From Chitinophagaceae bacterium (GTDB taxonomy: Bacteria > Bacteroidota > Bacteroidia > Chitinophagales > Chitinophagaceae), in contig CANIMM010000140.1 in the NCBI GenBank assembly GCA_947468255.1, positions 1 to 7,741 of the forward strand: DNA of 7,741 nucleotides, written 5' to 3'. The translations under genes and the position numbers were made by a program. Shown piece after piece: positions 1-6,440 of the stretch. Every line of letters begins with the position of its first letter. The first letter of the stretch is position 1. Below the pieces are notes generated by a model. The model had not been told where the DNA came from. It worked only from the letters and a program-made list of their open reading frames with translations, and did not search any database.

Positions 1-83
1 AAGGACAGAGAATGCAGCATCGCATCCGTTACAGTAGGGCAATTGTAATTAATGGTAATGATGGATACCAACGGCTCATTCAT
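1..83 (-). CDS. Family 2 (GT-A fold) glycosyltransferase, N-terminal fragment
   Basis: Only the first 27 codons lie in the window; the rest continues past base 1. The translation starts MNEPLVSIITINYN, followed by CPTVTDAMLHSLS. The hydrophobic beta strand ending in NYN is the classic opening of GT2 enzymes, where it begins the nucleotide-sugar-binding fold. The ATG (83-81) overlaps the TGA stop of the upstream membrane protein (82-80) as ATGA, which indicates translational coupling within the same operon. By family it would add a sugar from a nucleotide-sugar donor to the lipid-linked EPS repeat unit at the cytoplasmic face of the inner membrane. Donor and acceptor cannot be told from this fragment. 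The family call rests on one motif, but motif, start and position agree. Confidence 0.8.
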   Translation of the reverse strand, partial: MNEPLVSIITINYNCPTVTDAMLHSLS

Positions 84-1540
84 GCTAGGGTAGATTTTGG
101 CAGAGGAATATCCCATCGCGTACTCATTGAAATTAAAGCCCAGCTGATATACACAATGGTTAGAGAAGGTACATTGTTCATGACTTCATTGCCATAACTA
201 CAAACCAAAATAGATACATACACCCCACATAAGGCACATAACTGGTTTCGTAATAAGGGATCCCTCGTATTCCAGATTAAGCCAACCGATTTACCCAAAA
301 TATACAACATGATGCCCAGCCACAATATGAAACCAGTGATACCATACATCACCCAAATTTTTACAAACAAACTATCTGGGGCTATTTTGGAGGTGGAAAT
401 ATGTGCATTATACTTATTACCCCAAGCTCCACTCGTACCAGGGCCGGTACCAAAGGGCTTACTCTGTAGGGCATTGCTCAATATTTTTTGATTGATTAGC
501 CTAAGTTGAAAAGATGCATCCTTTACATCCGTACCAGAACGCATTCTTCTTATTTGATCATTTCCATGACCGATTTTTGTAAACTTCAGCATCCCGATAA
601 ATCCCAGTAAAATCCCACCACCCAGCAGTATAATCTTCAACTGCTTACTCAATACTAGAAAAACTAGCCCTCCGCCCAATATGCCTGCCAATGCCCCCCG
701 GGTACCTGAAAGAAGCATTCCATAAAAAATAATCAATCCTGCTATTGCATAACAAATCCGCCTCAGCCTTGAATGAGGACCAAATACAAGTATAAAACAC
801 AATATGACGATACTTGCCTGGGAAGCCCCAAATTGAGCAGCCTCCAAATAATAGGAAAATATCCGCACCTTTCCATAAAGCATATGTGTTTTGAGGTGCT
901 CCTGCAAATACAGTTGTTCGGCAGAATCCATGCCTATATACAATTGCTTCATTCCATACAAGGCCCCTAATAATGACAGGAAAATAATCAGGTCTGTAAA
1001 GACATAGATGTCTGATTTTTTATTAAAAACTAGCATTGTTAAGGGTATCACCATCACCCAATACAAGGATACTGTCCTTGATTCCTGAAGCCAACCAACA
1101 ATATTTGGGCGAGCGGGGTTTCCTATTTGCAAAACAGTAAGCATAAACCATACAAGAGAAAGCCATATCAAATCATTGTTGAGCTGGCGATATCGAAACT
1201 TTTTGCCCCTGTAAAAAATAACAGCCAACCAAGTGATTAGCAATAAAGCGTCGATACCCAAGCCCACCTGAACTTCTATAAAATGACGCCCAATACCAGG
1301 CATTAAAAAACTATACACCAAAAAAGAGATAAACCCTACCCGGGGATTCAAAAAAACAAGTATTAGAAAGCCAATTAAGATAGGTAAGGCAATGAATAGG
1401 CCTGCTACGGTAAACCCAAAGTAAGCAATCAACCAACCCATAAAAGCAGCGATCAATAAACAAGGTAAGAGCAGTATATAATGATTACCAATATCATTAG
1501 CGGGATAAAAAACGTCTTTTTTAATAGGCAGCGAATTCAT
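80..1540 (-). CDS. O-antigen ligase / Wzy-type polysaccharide polymerase family membrane protein
   Basis: A 486-residue polytopic inner-membrane protein with about ten or more hydrophobic segments, the usual size for the Wzy_C/O-antigen ligase family. Visible family features are an R-I-F-S-x-Y...Q-F-G segment near 226-238, SGTRGA at 278-283 at the end of a membrane helix, a large periplasmic-type loop (about 318-390) with PFGTGPG at 362-368, and PDSLFVKIWVMYGITG at 388-403, matching the P-H/D-x-x-x-L...G-x-x-G pattern. Such proteins polymerise undecaprenyl-linked repeat units or transfer finished chains to an acceptor. Sitting after a Wzz/Wzc-like gene and before a glycosyltransferase, polymerase of a Wzx/Wzy-type EPS pathway is the better guess, but ligase cannot be excluded. 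ATG start at 1540, 42 nt after the preceding stop. Its TGA overlaps the next ATG. Confidence 0.85.
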   Translation of the reverse strand: MNSLPIKKDVFYPANDIGNHYILLLPCLLIAAFMGWLIAYFGFTVAGLFIALPILIGFLILVFLNPRVGFISFLVYSFLMPGIGRHFIEVQVGLGIDALLLITWLAVIFYRGKKFRYRQLNNDLIWLSLVWFMLTVLQIGNPARPNIVGWLQESRTVSLYWVMVIPLTMLVFNKKSDIYVFTDLIIFLSLLGALYGMKQLYIGMDSAEQLYLQEHLKTHMLYGKVRIFSYYLEAAQFGASQASIVILCFILVFGPHSRLRRICYAIAGLIIFYGMLLSGTRGALAGILGGGLVFLVLSKQLKIILLGGGILLGFIGMLKFTKIGHGNDQIRRMRSGTDVKDASFQLRLINQKILSNALQSKPFGTGPGTSGAWGNKYNAHISTSKIAPDSLFVKIWVMYGITGFILWLGIMLYILGKSVGLIWNTRDPLLRNQLCALCGVYVSILVCSYGNEVMNNVPSLTIVYISWALISMSTRWDIPLPKSTLA

Positions 1541-1582
1541 TTGTTTTATTGAATCAACAAAGCTTTTAATTAGGAAATAATT

Positions 1583-3664
1583 TTAGGCACGAATATTTTT
1601 TTTATTTCCAAATTCAAACTTGGCCAATCCCTTTAGGTAGGAACGAAGAAAAAAACTTTTCTTTTGTATTTCGCCAATATATTCTTCTGCAAAATCAATT
1701 TTCACTCCGTTTAACAAAAAAGAAAGTGGAAGGCCAGTACTTTTTACAAATAGGGACAATAAATTTTTATCAATTTTACCCCAAACCCTATTAGCTCTAC
1801 AAACTAAAATACTATGATCTATATTCGGTAGTAACCCAGGCCTTACCATCATAGAATCCAGTGGTGGAAATTCAAGCAAAACGATATCCTTTGAGGATGA
1901 AAAATTAGTTGCACCCTCACTCCATTGCAAACAGTCCACTGTATAATTAAGATTTGAAAACTCCCTATTCAATGCATTGATTAAAGTAGATTTACCTTCC
2001 TGATCTTGAATACTAAAAAAGCCAATAGTAATTGGTTTTTTAGAAAAATTCAGCCGAGGGAGTATTTGTTGAACCAATCGTAAATTTGACTTTTGAATAA
2101 AAGCATCAGGAGCACTTAACAAGGGGTAAATCCCCAACATGGGCAAACCCGTCAGACTAGCTGCTCTATCTGGTCTTTGCAGAGTTTGATTGATGAGAAC
2201 CCTCGCCAAAATGATTGACAACACCAATATAAAACCTACCATAAAACCAACCATCACCAGCAAGATTCGTTTGGAGGCATTCGCCTTCAACGGAAGAAAA
2301 GGCGGATCTACAATATTCAATTTGGTAGTAAGCTCGTTATTTTGCTGTGTTAATTTAGCCGTATTTAACCCGTGTAACATTTCAAGGTACTCCTGTTCAG
2401 AAACATTGATTAACCGCTCAATTTTTTTTAGCAAAGCGCCCAAAGGTGCATACCTTCTATATTCTTGTGAGAATTCAACTCTACGCTTATCCATCTCAGT
2501 TAACCTTGCACTATTTTGTTCAACGTCCAAAGATGTTTTCAACCACTCATCCAAAACAAATTTATTGGGTATCCCATTAGGGGTTAGTGAGTGCGAATAA
2601 AAGTCATAAACAGAACCCTTCATTTTTTTCTCCAGCTTAGCAGATTCATTGCGAAGACTATCCAACACATGAAGATTTCCCTTTTCATTTTTATTAAAAA
2701 ACTCACCTACCGTAATGGTATTATTGAGATCCGAAAGCTGGGCCCGTTTATTGATAATATCAGCGCCATATTCATTTTGGTAAAGCCGACTTTTTAAATT
2801 GTCATTTACCTTTTCCAATGATTTGATACTGGCCATTTTATCCATCACCAAATTATGTTCCTGTGCACCTAGGTTTTCCTTCTGAACAGCCACTGCTTTA
2901 GTCTGCTCATAATAATTAATAATATCGTGCTGCTTATTAAATTCCATAAAATTTTCTTCGGCAGCATTTAACCTGGAGAGGGCGTTATGGGTTTGCTCTT
3001 CAAAGTATCCTACTACTGATTCAGACTGCCCCTCCTTGATCATACGATGTTTTTTCATAAAAGACTCCTCCAGTAATTCCAATGAACGCATACAAATAGC
3101 AGCATCGCTCGTCTCATAAGAAATTTTGATCAGATCGCTATTGTTGATCCGAGAAGCCTTAATGCTATTCATTGCATTGAGTGAGTAAAACGGATTGTCG
3201 GAATGAATGATTGTATAAATCACATTCCCCTCGCCTTTTCCCATATACTGATTTAAGGACAGTATGGTGCCCTCAAGGGTTGGCTTAACAACAACTGAGC
3301 GGATACTATCTGGTATGAGCAATTGCAACTGATTGAAAGCATCCTGTGATAAAATTAGTGGATCCTGGTTTTTTAAAAGTAAATGACTAGCTAATAAATT
3401 GATTAACACTTCTTGCTTAGTTTCCCTAGAATTAATCAATGAAAGTAAATTATCAAATGCATTACTGGTTGAAAAATAGTCGGATTTATTGCTTCCACTC
3501 AGGTTATATCCAGATGCGATACCGGTATACACAACCGATTCAGAAGAATATATTTTTTGTTCATTTCGGGTAAAATAAAAAATGGAACCTGCTACTACCG
3601 TTGGTATCAGTAACAACCAAAGCAGATTTTTTAGTAGCAGTTTTATAAAATAGATGAAGCTCAC
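1583..3664 (-). CDS. Wzz/Wzc-like polysaccharide co-polymerase with degenerate ATPase/tyrosine-kinase domain
   Basis: A 693-residue inner-membrane protein with Wzc/GumC architecture. It has TM1 at about 9-31, a long periplasmic region (32-465) with Wzz-like N-terminal part and a predicted helical coiled-coil middle (about 195-430), a proline-rich VDPPFLPLKANASKR stretch (452-466), TM2 (about 467-489), and a cytoplasmic P-loop-like domain (about 540-660). The P-loop keeps GKST (557-560) in QDQEGKST. The second acidic Walker motif (DxD) expected near 576 reads VDCLQW, Walker B reads DIVLLEFPPL (593-602) with Glu where Asp is usual, and there is no C-terminal tyrosine cluster. It probably sets chain length and couples synthesis to export, but is unlikely to be an active BY-kinase (inference). 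It starts with GTG, overlapping the upstream stop as GTGA; a first in-frame ATG would lose TM1. Confidence 0.88.
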   Translation of the reverse strand: MSFIYFIKLLLKNLLWLLLIPTVVAGSIFYFTRNEQKIYSSESVVYTGIASGYNLSGSNKSDYFSTSNAFDNLLSLINSRETKQEVLINLLASHLLLKNQDPLILSQDAFNQLQLLIPDSIRSVVVKPTLEGTILSLNQYMGKGEGNVIYTIIHSDNPFYSLNAMNSIKASRINNSDLIKISYETSDAAICMRSLELLEESFMKKHRMIKEGQSESVVGYFEEQTHNALSRLNAAEENFMEFNKQHDIINYYEQTKAVAVQKENLGAQEHNLVMDKMASIKSLEKVNDNLKSRLYQNEYGADIINKRAQLSDLNNTITVGEFFNKNEKGNLHVLDSLRNESAKLEKKMKGSVYDFYSHSLTPNGIPNKFVLDEWLKTSLDVEQNSARLTEMDKRRVEFSQEYRRYAPLGALLKKIERLINVSEQEYLEMLHGLNTAKLTQQNNELTTKLNIVDPPFLPLKANASKRILLVMVGFMVGFILVLSIILARVLINQTLQRPDRAASLTGLPMLGIYPLLSAPDAFIQKSNLRLVQQILPRLNFSKKPITIGFFSIQDQEGKSTLINALNREFSNLNYTVDCLQWSEGATNFSSSKDIVLLEFPPLDSMMVRPGLLPNIDHSILVCRANRVWGKIDKNLLSLFVKSTGLPLSFLLNGVKIDFAEEYIGEIQKKSFFLRSYLKGLAKFEFGNKKNIRA

Positions 3665-4419
3665 TTAGACTGAATTACTAAAGATGAAATGGTAGTTCCT
3701 GTAAATGCTTCTAGCTGGAGGTAACTATTTTGAAATTTATTAACATAGGTTTCATATTCGACAACTGATTTATTATACACCCCCAACACAACCGAAGCCT
3801 GCTCTACATTTATTTGTCCGTTCAAAAAATCTTTCTCCGCCATCAAATTATTAATTTGTGCAGCCTCTTTATTTTTACTACTAATGGCCATTAGTTTATG
3901 TATCAATTTAAAATCAAGATATAATTGAATTACCTGCTGCTTTATATTTAGCACTACCATTTCCTGCTCGGCATTAGCCATATTCAATCTCGACTGGCCC
4001 AATTTTAAAATATTTTTACGATTGATAATTTGTGAAATTGGCAACTGCAATCCAATGCCTACTGTATAGTTTCCATTTTGCGCCTTTGTTAAATTGGCAA
4101 ATCCAGGGGTTAGGGAAGTATTGTTAGATGAAAAAAAATTGGTGCCGTAATTGTAAGATGACTGAAGTGATAAAGCGTCGAAGATGACGTTTTTTGATAT
4201 TTGGTAATTCGCCTTTTCGATCGATTCGCTATTCGTTGCCCTTCGGTATTCTGGTGAATACTTGATGGCAGAATCAATTAACATGGGTAATAACTCATCG
4301 GTAGCCAATACCCTTTTTAGCAAAGAATCCATCGTCACTGATTGGGCCTGCAGGGTATGAAAAAATAAGAATAGAAAAGAAAATACAACAGTATGGAGAT
4401 AGCCTTTTTTAAGAAACAT
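3661..4419 (-). CDS. Short TolC-like outer-membrane protein (single OEP repeat)
   Basis: About 252 residues. A signal peptide is clear: MFLKKG, a hydrophobic core rich in F, L and V, then HTLQA with likely cleavage before Q26. The mature part shows one TolC/OEP repeat: a helix with PEYRRA near 55-61, two amphipathic strands (about 83-92 and 116-128, the second ending GIGLQLPIS), and long coiled-coil-prone helices (about 133-240) ending in L-x-A-F-T-G. Usual TolC proteins have two repeats and 400-480 residues, so this is half length, yet it ends naturally with no sign of a frameshift. Its place directly before the Wzc-like gene suggests an outer-membrane exit or periplasmic adaptor for EPS (inference). 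I chose ATG 4419, one base after the upstream stop; ATG 4428 is also possible. An extension to 4464 is unlikely because it lengthens the overlap and buries the signal peptide. Confidence 0.82.
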   Translation of the reverse strand: MFLKKGYLHTVVFSFLFLFFHTLQAQSVTMDSLLKRVLATDELLPMLIDSAIKYSPEYRRATNSESIEKANYQISKNVIFDALSLQSSYNYGTNFFSSNNTSLTPGFANLTKAQNGNYTVGIGLQLPISQIINRKNILKLGQSRLNMANAEQEMVVLNIKQQVIQLYLDFKLIHKLMAISSKNKEAAQINNLMAEKDFLNGQINVEQASVVLGVYNKSVVEYETYVNKFQNSYLQLEAFTGTTISSLVIQSK

Positions 4420-4420
4420 A

Positions 4421-5596
4421 TTATACATTACCAGTTTGAAATAAAGCCGGAACGGTGCGTACAATCAATTTGATGTCATTTATGAAACTATGATTTTTGG
4501 CATAATCATTATCTAGGTTTAGCCGTTCTTGCTCCGACATTTCTTCCCTACCTCTTTTCTCCACCTGCCACAAACCGGTAATACCCGCTGGAGCCATAAA
4601 GCGCAGCGCAGATTTATCAGTGGTTATTTTTTCGGCTTCGTACAATGGAAGTGGTCGGTTGCCTACAATTGACATATCCCCCGTAAAAACATTCCATAAT
4701 TGCGGTAGTTCATCTAGGCTTGCATTTCTTATAAAATTACCAACACGGGTAATTCGAGGATCATTTTTTATTTTAATAAATGCCGAGGAAGATATATTTT
4801 CATTTTGCTGGCTAGAGAGGTATTCACAAACAACGCTGTCATCTGTATACAATGGATTTTGACAGACGCTGCCAGTCTTTCTGCAAAACACACACAATGC
4901 TGCTGAAACAATTGACGACCCCTCGGCACAGGACTTCGATTCGTTATATTGATTGAGATGTGAAAGATCTTTTAACCTTGCGTCTGCACCGGTATACATG
5001 GAGCGGAATTTATAAAACTTAAATATCTTATACCCCGTGCCCACCCTTAAGGAATAATAAAAAACAGGCCCCTTCGATTCCAGCCTTATTAGCAGGGCTA
5101 TGATGCCAAAAATGGGGCTTAACAACAGCAGTGTCAAGCCTGAAAAAGCGATATCAAAAATGCGCTTAATTTGTTGGATTTTATAAGGTGGGTGAATTAA
5201 AGACTGAGGATTTTGTGCCATCCAGTTTTCAACCAAATAAGTAACCCTTAATCGAAATTCACTATTGTTAAGCGGTTTTGAGAATATCTCTGCGATATGA
5301 TCCTGCATCGCTAATTTTCGATCTTCGTCATCTATCTGGTCCATCAATAAAATAAAAGGAATAAGTCCATGTCCGAAACTGGCTAAGTAATCATGTAAGG
5401 GTATTCCACCTGAACCGTTCAATTCATCTGCTGAAATAATGGCACTAAAAATAATTTCACTTTTAAGCGCTTCGTTAAACGCCTGCCCATTATTAAAAAA
5501 ATATAATTCGTATACATCTTCCAAAGCACCCTTCACCTGCTGGGCAAGGGCTTTATCTCTGGTGATTACCGCAATTTTTTTTAACTGATTCACCAT
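4421..5596 (-). CDS. Undecaprenyl-phosphate sugar-1-phosphate transferase (WcaJ/PglC-type) with N-terminal pseudo-receiver
   Basis: This 391-residue protein should start the repeat unit by moving a sugar phosphate from an NDP-sugar to undecaprenyl phosphate at the inner membrane. Residues 1-125 resemble a response-regulator receiver domain. The acidic pair after beta 1 is lost (ITRD, 11-14), the phosphoacceptor position reads SADELNG (55-61), and the beta-5 Lys is kept (SKP, 106-108). The bacterial sugar transferase domain follows: KRIFD at 144-148, a hydrophobic re-entrant helix with SP at 160-161, KGPVFY (175-180), KFRSM (196-200), the catalytic Asp-Glu pair in SLDELPQ (D295/E296), GDMSIVGNRPLP (306-317) and AGITGLWQV (337-345). 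Between KFRSM and the catalytic pair lies an insert of about 70 residues with five cysteines (223, 235, 238, 245, 257). The ATG is 6 nt after the receiver gene's stop. The sugar specificity is not readable. Confidence 0.92.
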   Translation of the reverse strand: MVNQLKKIAVITRDKALAQQVKGALEDVYELYFFNNGQAFNEALKSEIIFSAIISADELNGSGGIPLHDYLASFGHGLIPFILLMDQIDDEDRKLAMQDHIAEIFSKPLNNSEFRLRVTYLVENWMAQNPQSLIHPPYKIQQIKRIFDIAFSGLTLLLLSPIFGIIALLIRLESKGPVFYYSLRVGTGYKIFKFYKFRSMYTGADARLKDLSHLNQYNESKSCAEGSSIVSAALCVFCRKTGSVCQNPLYTDDSVVCEYLSSQQNENISSSAFIKIKNDPRITRVGNFIRNASLDELPQLWNVFTGDMSIVGNRPLPLYEAEKITTDKSALRFMAPAGITGLWQVEKRGREEMSEQERLNLDNDYAKNHSFINDIKLIVRTVPALFQTGNV

Positions 5597-5602
5597 GATT
5601 GT

Positions 5603-6019
5603 TTAAGAAAAATTATTTTTTCGCGACCTTCTAAGAATACCATTCATTCTGGCAGCTAATTCCCTTGGATTAAATGGCTTAGCAATAAAATCATCTGCAC
5701 CGGATTGAAGACATCGAATTTTAACTTCGGTACTTTCACTGGCCGACAACATCAATAGGGGGATTTTTTTTAAAAAACCGCTTGCCCTCACTTGTTCAAT
5801 AAACGAGTATCCATCCATTTCAGGCATGTTGATATCTGCCACTATAATATCTGGTATATTACCATCTTGCATCCAACCCAGAGCTTCTTTTCCATTACTT
5901 TTGGTATTGACTAAAAAATCATTTTTAAAAAAATGTTGCAAAATAAGTTGTATAGACATTTCATCATCTATGGCAAGCAATGAAAGCTGGGGCGTTGGTT
6001 GGCTCGAAAATCGTTCCAT
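5603..6019 (-). CDS. Stand-alone CheY-like response regulator receiver protein
   Basis: The 138 residues are essentially one receiver domain with all key residues: acidic pocket D18, D19 and E20 (AIDDE), phosphoacceptor D62 in VADINMPEMDG, S92 in LMLSASE, and K114 in AKPFNP. No DNA-binding or enzymatic output domain follows; only a short basic tail (RRSRKNNFS) remains. Such single-domain proteins signal by phosphorylation-dependent protein contact or act as phosphorelay intermediates. It is the first gene of the EPS operon and lies 6 nt before the sugar transferase, which itself carries a degenerate receiver domain. A direct regulatory link is therefore plausible, but it is inferred from position only. 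No histidine kinase is encoded in the window. ATG start at 6019 is the only reasonable one, with an A-rich leader and no clear Shine-Dalgarno, as is usual in Bacteroidetes. Confidence 0.92.
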   Translation of the reverse strand: MERFSSQPTPQLSLLAIDDEMSIQLILQHFFKNDFLVNTKSNGKEALGWMQDGNIPDIIVADINMPEMDGYSFIEQVRASGFLKKIPLLMLSASESTEVKIRCLQSGADDFIAKPFNPRELAARMNGILRRSRKNNFS

Positions 6020-6091
6020 TTTAAAAAGAGTTTAAAAATTATAGTTGAGCTATTATGGGAAAAAATTAAATTATTAAAATGCAGTAGCTTC

Positions 6092-6117
6092 CTGAGTCAC
6101 AGTAAACTGTAATTCAG
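6092..6117. promoter_or_regulatory. Interrupted palindrome, candidate operator before EPS operon
   Basis: The bases read CTGA-N3-ACAGT-N2-ACTGT-N3-TCAG. All nine base pairs of the two half-sites match and the spacers are symmetric. It lies 73-98 bases upstream of the ATG of the receiver gene, where a dimeric regulator could bind or a leader hairpin could form. The symmetry is directly visible; the operator role is inference. In an A+T-rich region a palindrome of this size can occur by chance. Confidence 0.35.
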
Positions 6118-6237
6118 CTAATGGGGAAGAAAGATGGTAAATCAGCATAGCCGCTTATTGGGCTCCCCCTTCTTGCAAGAGATATTGGATGGGAAAATTG
6201 ATGTTGGCAATGGATAACCAGTACTATGCCAAAATAT

Positions 6238-6290
6238 AATAGACTGATTGTAAATAGTATATGATTTCACGAGTCGACAATCATTCTATT
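6238..6290. repeat. 14-bp near-perfect inverted repeat with 25-nt spacer
   Basis: Left arm AATAGACTGATTGT (6238-6251) and right arm ACAATCATTCTATT (6277-6290) are reverse complements at 13 of 14 positions. The spacer contains ATGATT (6261-6266), which could alternatively pair with AATCAT (6279-6284) of the right arm, and GTCGAC at 6273-6278. It lies about 220 bases before the EPS operon and 150 before the LOG gene. Possible roles are a leader-RNA hairpin, a regulator-binding site, or the remnant of a small mobile repeat. No run of T follows the arms, so it is not a standard terminator. Confidence 0.5.
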
Positions 6291-6301
6291 TAATGGAAAA
6301 T

Positions 6302-6320
6302 AATTCCAGCAGATGGAATT
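6302..6320. repeat. Short hairpin-forming inverted repeat
   Basis: AATTCC (6302-6307) and GGAATT (6315-6320) form a perfect 6-bp inverted repeat around a 7-nt spacer. It lies about 100 bases upstream of the putative LOG promoter. No function can be assigned, and chance is a fair explanation. Confidence 0.25.
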
Positions 6321-6417
6321 CCGGTAGCCCTATAGACCGTTATTTACCCAAAGAATGATACCCACTTACCAGAAAATACGAGCAAAGAATAATAATCCCT
6401 GATAAAAAAATATTCCC

Positions 6418-6425
6418 TAAGTTTG
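6418..6425 (+). promoter_or_regulatory. Bacteroidetes-type -7 promoter element for the LOG gene
   Basis: TAAGTTTG matches the Bacteroidetes primary sigma -7 consensus TAnnTTTG exactly and ends 15 bases before the ATG at 6441. Transcription would start near 6430, leaving a leader of roughly ten bases. No TTTG is seen at the expected -33 position about 19 bases further upstream, so only half of the consensus is supported. The element covers a possible TTG start at 6423, which argues that translation begins at 6441 instead. Confidence 0.5.
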
Positions 6426-6440
6426 AGTGAATTATACAGT

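Larger units (their letters stand above)
6020..6440. other. Divergent non-coding region between EPS operon and LOG gene
   Basis: About 420 bases with no convincing coding sequence on either strand. The region must hold the promoter of the minus-strand EPS operon and that of the plus-strand LOG gene. It contains an interrupted palindrome (6092-6117), a 10-bp perfect palindrome TCTTGCAAGA (6171-6180), a 14-bp near-perfect inverted repeat (6238-6290), a 6-bp hairpin (6302-6320) and a good -7 element for the LOG gene. I found no perfect TAnnTTTG for the minus strand. The nearest is TATATTTTG (6238-6230), which has one base too many between its halves. Confidence 0.6.

Noticed and set aside
12..197. 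Plus-strand open frame of 61 codons
   Set aside because: It is antisense to the GT2 start and the end of the Wzy-like gene; no motif or promoter supports it.
1540..1561. TTTGTT/AACAAA inverted repeat between the co-polymerase and Wzy-like genes
   Set aside because: Six A/T-rich pairs that touch the start codon, with no U-run; unlikely to be a terminator and easily due to chance.
2190..2600. Plus-strand open frame of 136 codons
   Set aside because: It lies wholly antisense to the Wzz/Wzc-like gene, has no recognisable domain, and its composition fits a shadow of the real frame.
4420..4464. Upstream ATG extending the TolC-like protein to 267 residues
   Set aside because: It would put about 15 extra residues before a well-formed signal peptide and overlap the transferase gene by 44 bases.
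6171..6180. Perfect 10-bp palindrome TCTTGCAAGA as an operator
   Set aside because: Symmetry does not extend further, there is no second copy, and a 10-bp palindrome can arise by chance; noted only within the intergenic description.
6423..6440. TTG start extending the LOG protein by six residues
   Set aside because: The TTG lies inside the TAAGTTTG promoter element; the ATG at 6441 is a normal start and keeps the whole domain.
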